Shown: positions 1-6,281 of the stretch, one piece after another
Position numbering within the stretch: the stretch's first letter is position 1
Layout of the letters: each line of letters opens with the position of its first letter
Assembly: GCA_027621335.1 (NCBI GenBank)
Contig: JAQCAN010000139.1
Location: 1 to 6,803, forward strand
DNA length: 6,803 nucleotides
DNA from: Bacteroidota bacterium
GTDB taxonomy: Bacteria > Bacteroidota > Bacteroidia > Flavobacteriales_D > JABDKJ01
Direction: 5' to 3'
Translations under genes and position numbers: made by a program
The notes under the pieces: generated by a model
The model's input: the letters and a program-made list of their open reading frames with translations, nothing else
Told to the model about the DNA's origin: nothing
Database searches by the model: none

Positions 1-1116
1 GAGGTAGCCGAACTAGGTGAGGCAGGTCCAGGAAATGCCATCCCAACCGTGGAAGAACTCAAGAGAGGTTTGCCGCTGAGTGATGGGTCACTCAAGGCCT
101 CTAATGACACAATGGCCAAGTCCTTTTTTGAAATAGGGAAGATCTATAAGGACAATCTTCAGGACGTGGACAATGCCATAGTGACCTATGAGGAAATGAC
201 CGTGAGGCTCCCTGGGAACATCTACGAGCAGATGGTCTATTACCAATTGTATCGCCTTTTTCTTAAGAAGGAGGAGGATCGCAATTATTTCCCTACGGAC
301 TCGCGCAGTACATCGGCCTATTACAAAGCCTTCATCACCGATGAATTCCCAGAAAGTGAATTCGCTAAATTGATAGAGGACCCGGACTATCTGGCCAATT
401 ATGAGCAGGAACGCATGAAGGAAGTGGAGGCCTATGAATCGGTCTTCAGAAAATACAGGCAGCGGGACTATACGGACGTGTTGGTCGCTTGTTTGGATGT
501 CATGAACAATGACTCAGGGAACCGCTATATCGCAAAGTACCATCTGCTTAGGGCGATGGCGATTGCTGGAAAGAAGGACAGGGAGAACTTCATTGCCGCC
601 TTAAGGGAGATCGTAGTCAAATTCCCTGGTACAGAGGAAGAGGTGGAAGCCAAGAGGCTTTTGGGTCTTTTGGATGATGGTAAACCTGTGAAGGGTGAAG
701 AAGGTGGCTCCAAGGACGATGAGGTAGCAGAAGAAAAGCCCAAAGGGGACTACATATACAAGGAGGACATGGATCATTACTTCGCCATGCTCGTACCGAA
801 CAAGGGAACCTCCATGAGTGACCTCAAAGTGAGTGTCTCAGACTTCAATCAGGAATATTTCAGAGGGGAGCCCTTGAAAGTCACCAATAGTTTCATCGAT
901 GCCAATTCTCAGATTCTGTTGGTGAGGACCTTTGAGAACAAGGAAAAAGGGATGAGGTTCCAAGGGGCCTTCAAAGGAGAGGACAACATCCTGTCCAAGA
1001 TCAATGAGAAAGGGTATGAGACCTTCATCATCACCTCCAAGAATTTTGCTACCTTGTTCAAAACCAAAGATATAGAAGGGTATCTTGAGTTCTTCAAGGA
1101 GAATTATAAGAACTGA
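1..1116 (+). CDS. porW: PorW/SprE-like TPR protein of gliding motility / type IX secretion, C-terminal part (5' truncated)
   Basis: The frame is open from the first base and ends at TGA 1114-1116, giving 371 residues of a longer protein whose start lies outside the window; the GTG at 49 is an internal valine. Helical TPR-like repeats fill about codons 35-220. They include a tract starting FFEIGKIYKDN with the alternating small and aromatic residues of a TPR pair, and a later LLRAMAIAGK helix followed by a KFPGTEEEVEAKRLL tract. A charged, Gly/Lys/Glu-rich linker (about 225-250) leads to a compact alpha/beta-looking C-terminal domain (about 251-371). This architecture, directly upstream of a bactofilin and ATP synthase genes, matches my recollection of Bacteroidota PorW/SprE, a periplasmic lipoprotein needed for type IX secretion and, in gliding species, for motility. 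The lipoprotein signal would be upstream and is not seen. The assignment rests on recognition and context; a generic TPR protein is the alternative. Confidence 0.72.
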   Translation, partial: EVAELGEAGPGNAIPTVEELKRGLPLSDGSLKASNDTMAKSFFEIGKIYKDNLQDVDNAIVTYEEMTVRLPGNIYEQMVYYQLYRLFLKKEEDRNYFPTDSRSTSAYYKAFITDEFPESEFAKLIEDPDYLANYEQERMKEVEAYESVFRKYRQRDYTDVLVACLDVMNNDSGNRYIAKYHLLRAMAIAGKKDRENFIAALREIVVKFPGTEEEVEAKRLLGLLDDGKPVKGEEGGSKDDEVAEEKPKGDYIYKEDMDHYFAMLVPNKGTSMSDLKVSVSDFNQEYFRGEPLKVTNSFIDANSQILLVRTFENKEKGMRFQGAFKGEDNILSKINEKGYETFIITSKNFATLFKTKDIEGYLEFFKENYKN

Positions 1117-1128
1117 AAAAGAAACAAC

Positions 1129-1554
1129 ATGGCACGAAACAACACAGAAGACAATCTGAATAGCCGAGTGAACAACATCGTTGAGGGGACATCACTTCGT
1201 GGGAAGATCAGTTCGCCAGGGAATTTCAGGATCGATGGGGAAGTGGATGGAGAGATCCATATCGAGGGCCGTCTCATTATAGGAGCCAAAGGCAAGGTCA
1301 AAGGAATGGTCGTATGCAAGGATGCGGATATCGAAGGGGTCTTCGATGGGCAGATAGAGGTGAATGGCCTATTGAGCCTGAAGTCGACCTCGGCCATCTC
1401 AGGAGATGCGGTCTTCATGCGGTTGATGGTGGAAGAAGGCGCCAAGCTCACATGCACCTGCAATCTTGCAGAAAAGAAGGCCAATCCTGCTGCAGAAACT
1501 CTCAAGTCCAAAGATGTAACTAGGGCTCAGACGGAGATGTCTGCAGTCAGCTGA
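1129..1554 (+). CDS. Bactofilin (polymer-forming cytoskeletal protein)
   Basis: This 141-residue protein has the bactofilin beta-helix core at about residues 15-113. It opens with NNIVEGTSLRGKIS, continues with FRIDGEVDGEIHIEGRLIIG and then short repeats with regularly spaced glycines and small hydrophobics, and closes with VEEGAKLTCTC. A short polar N-terminus and a charged, probably disordered tail (about 114-141) flank the core, as is usual in the family. Bactofilins polymerise without nucleotides into membrane-associated filaments that scaffold cell-wall enzymes, stalks or polar complexes. The role here is not known. The ATG at 1129 lies 12 bases after the porW-like stop, in an A-rich leader with A at -3 and -6, and no other start fits better. 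The gene is probably co-transcribed with both neighbours. A cysteine pair near the core end (residues 109 and 111) is retained. Confidence 0.93.
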   Translation: MARNNTEDNLNSRVNNIVEGTSLRGKISSPGNFRIDGEVDGEIHIEGRLIIGAKGKVKGMVVCKDADIEGVFDGQIEVNGLLSLKSTSAISGDAVFMRLMVEEGAKLTCTCNLAEKKANPAAETLKSKDVTRAQTEMSAVS

Positions 1555-1559
1555 TCGTC

Positions 1560-1958
1560 TTGAAATCAAGCCTCATCGGACGTTCCATGTTACTCGGCAA
1601 TGTGGGTATCACCTTGCTGATATCAATGGGCTATTTTGCGGCCAAGTCGTCCTATGCCTTTGAAATGGCCGATTGGAAGCTTTGGATTACTCTATTGTTC
1701 TTCATCCTCCTCACAGTAGCCTCCCATCGCTCCTTGGAAGCAGTCGTTCAGGATCGTCCAGCTCGCTTCGCCAACCGATTCCTTGCAGGCACCTTCATCA
1801 AACTCTTCCTGTCTTTCATCCTTTTCTTGGCCATCGTGTTAAGCAGTGGTAAAGAAGAGAGAATGGCCTATGGCATCGTTTTCGTCATCAGTTACTTACT
1901 ATTCACCATCTTCGGTTCACGAGAGGCCATCAAATTGAACCATGGAAAAAGACCCTAA
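1560..1958 (+). CDS. Small four-helix inner-membrane protein, AtpI-like by position; family not recognised
   Basis: I do not recognise this 132-residue protein by sequence. Hydrophobic segments lie at about residues 10-28, 41-56, 73-95 and 103-119, with a basic/acidic loop between the second and third (HRSLEAVVQDRPARFANR) and a basic C-terminus, so four transmembrane helices are likely. Four helices just before an AtpZ-type gene and atpB is the arrangement of AtpI, the ATP synthase accessory protein linked to c-ring assembly or magnesium handling, but I see no diagnostic AtpI motif. The start is uncertain: TTG at 1560 lies 5 bases after the bactofilin stop and leaves a short basic N-terminus, while the first ATG (1587) would begin almost inside helix 1. 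The 3' end overlaps the next gene by 17 bases, which suggests translational coupling. The reading frame is well supported by its membrane pattern and packing; the function is inference. Confidence 0.82.
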   Translation: MKSSLIGRSMLLGNVGITLLISMGYFAAKSSYAFEMADWKLWITLLFFILLTVASHRSLEAVVQDRPARFANRFLAGTFIKLFLSFILFLAIVLSSGKEERMAYGIVFVISYLLFTIFGSREAIKLNHGKRP

Positions 1959-2172
1959 TGAGGAGCCCATCAAAAAAGGGAGGAAACTGCTGGCCTATTC
2001 CGGGATAGGTTTCCAAATGCTGGTGATCATCCTCCTTTTCGCATTCCTCGGGAAGAAATTGGACGCCCACCTTGACAATGGTTCAGCCATTTGGACATTG
2101 GTAGGCACATTGACAGGGCTATTGATGGGCCTTTATTTCATGATAAAAGGCTTCATGGATCTCAAGGATTGA
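1942..2172 (+). CDS. atpZ: AtpZ/AtpI-family F0F1 ATPase accessory membrane protein
   Basis: This 76-residue protein has a short charged N-terminus and two transmembrane helices, at about residues 19-37 and 50-70, separated by a GKKLDAHLDN loop. The pattern (a GIGFQM-type entry to helix 1, a G-[KR]-x-L-D motif after it, then a GTLTGLLMGLYFMI helix with spaced glycines) is that of the AtpZ / 'ATPase gene 1' family, usually found just before atpB. Family members are small inner-membrane proteins proposed to help c-ring assembly or to carry Mg2+/Ca2+ together with AtpI; they are not part of the finished enzyme. The ATG at 1942 lies inside the end of the four-helix gene in another frame, so the two products are probably translated together and may act together. 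The length is typical. The TGA at 2170-2172 lies between the arms of a stem-loop. Confidence 0.85.
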   Translation: MEKDPNEEPIKKGRKLLAYSGIGFQMLVIILLFAFLGKKLDAHLDNGSAIWTLVGTLTGLLMGLYFMIKGFMDLKD

Positions 2173-2206
2173 GATTCTTGAGAGATAGTCTCCCTTTTCC
2201 TTTTAT
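2161..2206 (+). terminator. Possible weak terminator or attenuator after atpZ
   Basis: CTCAAG at 2161-2166 pairs with CTTGAG at 2177-2182. The stem extends by one G-T and one A-T pair to eight pairs around a six-base loop. A second small stem, GAGA/TCTC (2182-2185 with 2189-2192), competes with it. A pyrimidine-rich run with two TTTT blocks follows at 2191-2204. The T tract begins about ten bases after the first stem and the stems are weak, so this may at most reduce read-through. No folding energy was computed. Confidence 0.25.
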
Positions 2207-2231
2207 TGGTTTGATTAAAAGTATAATTTCG
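2206..2231 (+). promoter_or_regulatory. Candidate Bacteroidota-type promoter for atpB and downstream genes
   Basis: TATAATTTCG at 2222-2231 resembles the Bacteroidota -7 element (TAnnTTTG); in the register starting at 2224 only one fixed base differs. A TTG at 2206-2208, within TATTGG, could be the -33 element with a spacing of 15 bases, slightly shorter than usual. Transcription would begin near 2237-2240, about 20 bases before the preferred atpB start. This is the only gap in the gene run long enough for a promoter, and it lies where the accessory genes give way to the structural genes. It is a motif match only. Confidence 0.42.
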
Positions 2232-2256
2232 CCCCGCGAAACGGATAAGGGTTTTG

Positions 2257-3330
2257 ATGCGAATCACACAGGGTTTATTTCAAGGGATGCGGAGCTTCAG
2301 ATTCATGATCTTGGTGATGATGGTATTCAGCTTGGGGACCATCCATGCAAGCAGCGAGAATCCTGAAGGAGGAGAGGAGTCTGTAGGAGACATGATCATG
2401 CACCACGTTCTTGACTCGCATGAATGGCATATCGTTGGAGACCTCACTATTCCTCTGCCTATCGTGCTCTACCATCAAGGGCAAGGGCTTCAGGTCTTCA
2501 TGAGCTCTAATTTCCATCATGGAACCACCGCTTACAATGGATACGCCATGGGTTCCCATGAGCACATCGTCTATGAGAATCCTGATGGCACCATCAACGA
2601 AGAGGAGACGGCCAACATCATTGATGTCTCGATCACCAAGAATGTGGTCACCTTGTTTATGGTGCTCGGACTGATGCTCTACTTCTTCATCTCTGCGGCT
2701 AGAGGTTATGTCAAGAATGAAGGAAAGGCCCCTACTGGATTGCAATCCTTCTTCGAACCGGTAGTGGTCTTCATCAGAGATGAGATGGCGCGTCCTGTGA
2801 TCGGTGAGAAGAATTATGAGCGCTTCATGCCCTATCTGTTGACTGTATTCTTCTTTATATGGATAGGTAACATGTTGGGTCTGGTGCCATTCCTACCTGG
2901 AGGGGCCAACTTGACCGGCAACATCACTGTAGCGCTGGTCTTGGCTGCATGTTCCTTGATATTGATCCTTGTCAATGGAAACAAGCACTACTGGCAGCAT
3001 GTCTTCGCCATGCCGGGCGTTCCTATTCCTGTGCTCTTCATCCTCACGCCTATCGAGTTGATCGGAGTCTTCCTGAAGCCTATCGTGTTGATGATTCGAC
3101 TGTTCGCCAACATCACAGCCGGTCACATCACCATCCTCGCCTTTGTGGCGTTGATCTTCATCATGGGAGAGATATCTCCAGCTGCTGGATGGGGAGTGAG
3201 CATTGCTAGCGTGGCACTCAGCGTATTCATGACATTCTTGGAATTGATTGTGGCCTTCTTGCAGGCTTTCATCTTTACTTTACTCTCGGCTACTTACTTT
3301 GCTGCGGCAACGGAAGAGGCCCATCACTGA
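2257..3330 (+). CDS. atpB: F0F1 ATP synthase subunit a, with signal peptide and His-rich periplasmic N-terminal extension
   Basis: Subunit a forms the two proton half-channels against the c-ring in the inner membrane. Numbered from ATG 2257 (357 residues), a signal-peptide-like segment ends near the IHA-SS site at about 31/32. A periplasmic stretch of about 95 residues with ten histidines follows, then the membrane domain from about 129. The essential arginine is R281 in MIRLFAN, N285 follows it, and Q336 in FLQAFIF matches the conserved glutamine of the last helix. H290 and E329 occupy positions that are Glu and His in E. coli. At 357 residues the protein is clearly longer than E. coli AtpB (about 270), owing to the N-terminal extension found in Bacteroidota. 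Start: ATG 2257 has AAGGG at 2247-2251 in front; ATG 2287 would give a tidier 21-residue signal peptide and is a real alternative; TTG 2254 is less likely. It is probably the first gene of the structural operon. Confidence 0.95.
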   Translation: MRITQGLFQGMRSFRFMILVMMVFSLGTIHASSENPEGGEESVGDMIMHHVLDSHEWHIVGDLTIPLPIVLYHQGQGLQVFMSSNFHHGTTAYNGYAMGSHEHIVYENPDGTINEEETANIIDVSITKNVVTLFMVLGLMLYFFISAARGYVKNEGKAPTGLQSFFEPVVVFIRDEMARPVIGEKNYERFMPYLLTVFFFIWIGNMLGLVPFLPGGANLTGNITVALVLAACSLILILVNGNKHYWQHVFAMPGVPIPVLFILTPIELIGVFLKPIVLMIRLFANITAGHITILAFVALIFIMGEISPAAGWGVSIASVALSVFMTFLELIVAFLQAFIFTLLSATYFAAATEEAHH

Positions 3331-3356
3331 TATAAAACAAAATAAAAACAAACATT
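3331..3356 (+). promoter_or_regulatory. A-rich, G-free translation leader of atpE
   Basis: The 26 bases between atpB and atpE contain no G and are mostly A, with A at -3, -5 and -6 relative to the start and no Shine-Dalgarno motif. In Bacteroidota, unstructured A-rich leaders with A near these positions favour strong initiation. Subunit c is needed in the largest number of copies, so a strong initiation site fits here. That it acts as an enhancer is inference from base composition. Confidence 0.45.
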
Positions 3357-3599
3357 ATGTTATTCTCAATCCTACTTGAAGCTCCTTTGCATCTTGGTCT
3401 TGCAGCTATAGGTGCTGGACTTGCAGCCATCGGAGCTGGAATCGGAATCGGCCGCATTGGTGGTGACGCTGTACAAGCTATGGCTCGTCAGCCGGAATTG
3501 GCCAATGATATCCGTACCAACATGATCCTTACTGCAGGTCTTGTTGAAGGAGCCGCTATCATCGGTATCGTTGTAGCTATCCTAGTCGTAGTACTTTAA
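3357..3599 (+). CDS. atpE: F0F1 ATP synthase subunit c (proteolipid)
   Basis: This 80-residue hairpin protein forms the rotating c-ring. Helix 1 (about 11-36) carries the glycine-packing motif G26-A-G28-I-G30-I-G32. The polar loop has the conserved A43-R44-Q45-P46, which contacts gamma/epsilon. Helix 2 (about 54-79) carries the proton-binding carboxylate E64 in GLVEGAA. Sodium-type rings have Gln in helix 1 and Ser/Thr after the Glu; here those positions are I31, G65 and A66, so proton coupling is predicted. Length is normal. The ATG at 3357 follows an A-rich leader, and the gene lies between a and b as in most operons. The first ten residues are hydrophobic with one Glu and may be a short N-terminal extension. 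Helix 1 contains a tandem heptad repeat, listed separately. Confidence 0.97.
   Translation: MLFSILLEAPLHLGLAAIGAGLAAIGAGIGIGRIGGDAVQAMARQPELANDIRTNMILTAGLVEGAAIIGIVVAILVVVL
3399..3440 (+). repeat. Two-copy 21-base tandem repeat inside atpE
   Basis: Bases 3399-3419 and 3420-3440 match at 18 of 21 positions, and all three differences are third-codon changes. Both copies encode LAAIGAG (residues 15-21 and 22-28). The repeat follows the glycine periodicity of helix 1 of subunit c, so it may reflect either an old duplication or convergence on the packing motif. Confidence 0.7.
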
Positions 3600-3614
3600 T
3601 CCTGACTTGTCCAG

Positions 3615-4109
3615 ATGGAATTAATAACACCGAGTATAGGGTTGTTATTCTGGATGACCTTGTCATTCCTTATCGTTTTCATGTTACTGAAAAAGTATGC
3701 ATGGAAACCGATCCTGAATGGCCTCAAACAGCGTGAGGATAACATCGAGTCTGCTCTTCGTTCGGCCAAGGAGGCCAAAGAGGAGATGGCCCGCCTCAAA
3801 GCTAACAATGAGGACTTACTGAAGGAGGCCAGAAATGAGCGTGACCTCATGCTCAAGGAGGCCAAGGAGATCAAGGACAAGTTAGTTTCCACCGCTGAGT
3901 CTGAAGCGCGTGTCAAGGCCGATGCCATTGTGGCCAAAGCCATGGAAGACATCGAGCTTGAGAAGAAAGCAGCGGTCAATGAGTTGAAGAATCAGGTGGC
4001 AGCCTTCTCATTGGAGATTGCTGAGAAAGTCGTAAGGCAGAAGCTTGGTGACCAGAAAGCACAGAGCGACCTGGTCGATTCATTGGTCAAGGAAATCAAC
4101 CTGAGCTGA
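3615..4109 (+). CDS. atpF: F0F1 ATP synthase subunit b (peripheral stalk)
   Basis: This 164-residue protein has one N-terminal transmembrane helix (about 8-25), the basic exit segment KKYAWKPIL (26-34), and then an almost unbroken charged helix rich in Lys, Glu and Ala to about 150. That is the dimeric right-handed coiled-coil stalk that holds the alpha/beta head against rotation and binds delta. The conserved AAFSLEIAEKVVRQKL tract in the delta-binding C-terminal part is present. Length is typical. The ATG at 3615 lies 15 bases after the atpE stop with no strong initiation signal. Only one b-type gene is present before delta, so the stalk is presumably a homodimer. Confidence 0.96.
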   Translation: MELITPSIGLLFWMTLSFLIVFMLLKKYAWKPILNGLKQREDNIESALRSAKEAKEEMARLKANNEDLLKEARNERDLMLKEAKEIKDKLVSTAESEARVKADAIVAKAMEDIELEKKAAVNELKNQVAAFSLEIAEKVVRQKLGDQKAQSDLVDSLVKEINLS

Positions 4110-4113
4110 TCAG

Positions 4114-4674
4114 ATGAGCGCATCCAAAGTAGCGACAAGATATGCCCACGCTCTCCTTCTCTTAGCTAAAGAGAAAGGGCAATTGGACAAGATCCATGAG
4201 GACATGCTGTTGGTCAAACAGACCGCCATGGACTCTAAGGACTTCCGCATGCTGTTGGATAGTCCAGTGGTCAAGTCGGATATGAAATCGAAGGTCCTCA
4301 GGGCTATCTTTTCAGATAAGGTCGGGGACATCTCCATGAAGTTCATCGACCTATTGGTCAAGAAGCGAAGGGAATCCCTCATCGATGATGTGGCCAAGGA
4401 ATTCGAGAATCAATATCTGACCAGTAAGAATATCATCACTGCAGAGGTGACTTCGGTGACTTCACTCTCTGAAGCACAGCGTTCTGAGATCCTGGCTATC
4501 ATCAAGAAGGTAGATGATAAGGAGGTCCAGTTGACTGAACGACTTGACCCAGACCTGATAGGGGGATTCATCATCCGCATCGGTGACCGTCAGATCGACC
4601 ACAGTGTCTCAGGTAAATTGAAGGCCATTAAAGCCGAATTCACAAAGAATCATTACATCGCGGACCCCGCTTAA
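4114..4674 (+). CDS. atpH: F0F1 ATP synthase subunit delta
   Basis: Delta sits on top of the alpha3-beta3 head and ties it to the b stalk (the OSCP equivalent). The protein has 186 residues, a normal length. The N-terminal helical domain begins VATRYAHALLLLAKEKGQL, which is typical of the family. The C-terminal domain carries the signature DPDLIGGFIIRIG (145-157) followed by DRQIDHSVSGKL (158-169), close to the PROSITE delta pattern. ATG 4114 is only four bases after the atpF stop, so translation is probably coupled to b. A clear stop at 4672-4674 precedes the atpA leader. Confidence 0.96.
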   Translation: MSASKVATRYAHALLLLAKEKGQLDKIHEDMLLVKQTAMDSKDFRMLLDSPVVKSDMKSKVLRAIFSDKVGDISMKFIDLLVKKRRESLIDDVAKEFENQYLTSKNIITAEVTSVTSLSEAQRSEILAIIKKVDDKEVQLTERLDPDLIGGFIIRIGDRQIDHSVSGKLKAIKAEFTKNHYIADPA

Positions 4675-4700
4675 GAAAGGAGTCCACAACGAAATAGAAC
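4675..4700 (+). promoter_or_regulatory. Purine-rich translation leader of atpA
   Basis: The 26-base gap before atpA is A-rich near the start codon (GAAATAGAAC, with A at -2, -3 and -5). It also holds AAAGGAG at 4676-4682, an SD-like core. That core ends 18 bases before the ATG, farther than normal, so it is probably not the main ribosome-binding element. Like the atpE leader, it stands out from the very short gaps before atpH and atpG. Confidence 0.35.
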
Positions 4701-6278
4701 ATGGCAGAAGTCAAACCAGCTGAGGTATCAGCAATCCTTAGAGAACAACTTGCAGGAGTCTCCACAGAGGCCTCTCTTGAAGAGGTAGGGACCGTTTTAC
4801 AGGTCGGTGATGGTATTGCCCGCCTTTATGGCCTATCCAACGTGCGTTCTGGAGAGCTTATCGAATTCGAGAATGGCCTTCAGGGAATCGTTCTGAACCT
4901 TGAAGAAGATAACGTAGGAGCAGTACTTCTTGGGTCTTCAGAGGGAATCAGGGAAGGCGATAAAGCCAAACGTACAGGTCGTATTGCCTCTATCAATGTA
5001 GGTGAGGGCATGTTAGGGCGCGTAGTGGATACTCTTGGAAATCCGATAGACGGGAAAGGACCCATTCAAGGAGAGACCTTCGAGATGCCCTTGGAGCGCA
5101 AGGCTCCCGGTGTAATTTATCGTCAGCCGGTGAATGAGCCGCTTCAGACTGGTATCAAGGCTATAGATTCCATGATTCCGATCGGACGAGGACAGCGTGA
5201 GTTGGTCATCGGTGACCGTCAGACAGGAAAGTCATCGGTATGTATCGATACCATCATCAACCAAAAGGAATTCTACGATAAAGGAGAACCAGTCTACTGT
5301 ATCTACGTGGCCATTGGGCAAAAAGGATCTACAGTGGCCCAGGTGGTGAGCACCTTAGAAAAGAACGGAGCACTTCCATACACTGTCGTGGTCGCTTCCA
5401 ATGCATCCGATCCTGCACCAATGCAGTTCTATGCACCATTCGCAGGGGCGTCCATTGGAGAATATTTCCGTGACACGGGTCGTCCAGCACTGATCGTTTA
5501 CGATGACCTTTCCAAGCAGGCGGTGGCGTACCGTGAGGTATCTCTTCTGCTTCGCAGACCTCCAGGTCGTGAGGCCTATCCAGGAGACGTTTTCTACTTG
5601 CACTCCAGACTCTTGGAAAGAGCAGCTAAGATCAACTCCACTGATGAGATTGCTCAGATGATGAATGACCTTCCTGATTCATTGAAAGGTAAAGTGAAAG
5701 GAGGAGGATCATTGACCGCCCTTCCGATCATCGAGACTCAGGCTGGTGACGTATCCGCTTACATCCCTACCAATGTCATCTCCATCACCGATGGCCAGAT
5801 CTTCTTGGAATCCAACCTTTTCCTCTCAGGGATCAGACCTGCCATCAACGTAGGTATCTCGGTATCTCGTGTGGGAGGGTCGGCCCAGATCAAATCGATG
5901 AAGAAAGTTTCCGGAACACTGAAATTGGATCAGGCGCAGTACCGTGAATTGGAGGCCTTCGCCAAGTTCGGATCCGACCTCGATGCCGCCACAATGGCGG
6001 TCCTTGGAAAAGGAGCAAGGAACGTTCAGATCCTTAAGCAGGGATTGAACTCTCCATTGAGAGTAGACCAGCAGACGGCCATCATCTATTGTGGAACAAA
6101 GAACCTGTTAAGGAATGTTCCAGTGGAGAAGATTACTGAGTTCGAGAAGGAATTCCTGATGATCATGGAGAACCGTCATAAGGACACGCTAGATGGATTG
6201 GCTAAAGGCAAGCTGGATGACAGCATTACTGATGTCATCGAAAAAGTAGCGGCCGATCTTTCATCAAAATACGCTTGA
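4701..6278 (+). CDS. atpA: F0F1 ATP synthase subunit alpha
   Basis: Three alpha subunits alternate with beta in the F1 head; alpha binds nucleotide without turning it over and supplies an arginine to the catalytic site. The 525-residue protein shows the N-terminal beta-barrel (about 25-95), the P-loop GDRQTGKS (171-178, K177), the Walker B end IVYDDL (265-270), the alpha/beta signature PAINVGISVS (380-389), the catalytic-site arginine finger R390 in SRVGGSAQ, and the C-terminal helical domain. Before SLTALPIIETQ the linker is 27 residues (310-336), about seven longer than in E. coli; I recall the MNDLPDSLK-type insert from other Bacteroidota. Length is slightly above the usual 500-515. The ATG at 4701 gives the conserved-looking start MAEVKPAEVSAILREQL. 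The gene lies between delta and gamma as expected. Confidence 0.98.
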   Translation: MAEVKPAEVSAILREQLAGVSTEASLEEVGTVLQVGDGIARLYGLSNVRSGELIEFENGLQGIVLNLEEDNVGAVLLGSSEGIREGDKAKRTGRIASINVGEGMLGRVVDTLGNPIDGKGPIQGETFEMPLERKAPGVIYRQPVNEPLQTGIKAIDSMIPIGRGQRELVIGDRQTGKSSVCIDTIINQKEFYDKGEPVYCIYVAIGQKGSTVAQVVSTLEKNGALPYTVVVASNASDPAPMQFYAPFAGASIGEYFRDTGRPALIVYDDLSKQAVAYREVSLLLRRPPGREAYPGDVFYLHSRLLERAAKINSTDEIAQMMNDLPDSLKGKVKGGGSLTALPIIETQAGDVSAYIPTNVISITDGQIFLESNLFLSGIRPAINVGISVSRVGGSAQIKSMKKVSGTLKLDQAQYRELEAFAKFGSDLDAATMAVLGKGARNVQILKQGLNSPLRVDQQTAIIYCGTKNLLRNVPVEKITEFEKEFLMIMENRHKDTLDGLAKGKLDDSITDVIEKVAADLSSKYA

Positions 6279-6281
6279 TAA

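Noticed and set aside
1104..1511. 135-residue minus-strand reading frame opposite the bactofilin gene
   Set aside because: It is Ser/Pro/Leu-rich antisense of the bactofilin codons, with no motif and no room for its own signals.
2091..2366. Plus-strand reading frame bridging the end of atpZ and the start of atpB in another frame
   Set aside because: It overlaps two real genes out of frame, spans the likely promoter gap and has no domain.
2275..2745. 156-residue minus-strand reading frame opposite the atpB N-terminus
   Set aside because: It is fully antisense to a well-supported gene, has low-complexity His/Asp/Arg composition that mirrors atpB codons, and has no recognisable domain.
2949..3209. 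Plus-strand reading frame inside atpB in another frame
   Set aside because: It is a Cys/His/Arg-rich out-of-frame reading of a strongly conserved subunit a region.
3596..3979. 127-residue minus-strand reading frame opposite atpF
   Set aside because: The Ser/Ala/Leu repeats are the reverse reading of the Lys/Glu/Ala coiled-coil codons of subunit b.
4110..4397. 95-residue minus-strand reading frame opposite atpH
   Set aside because: It is antisense of a clear delta subunit and has no family resemblance.
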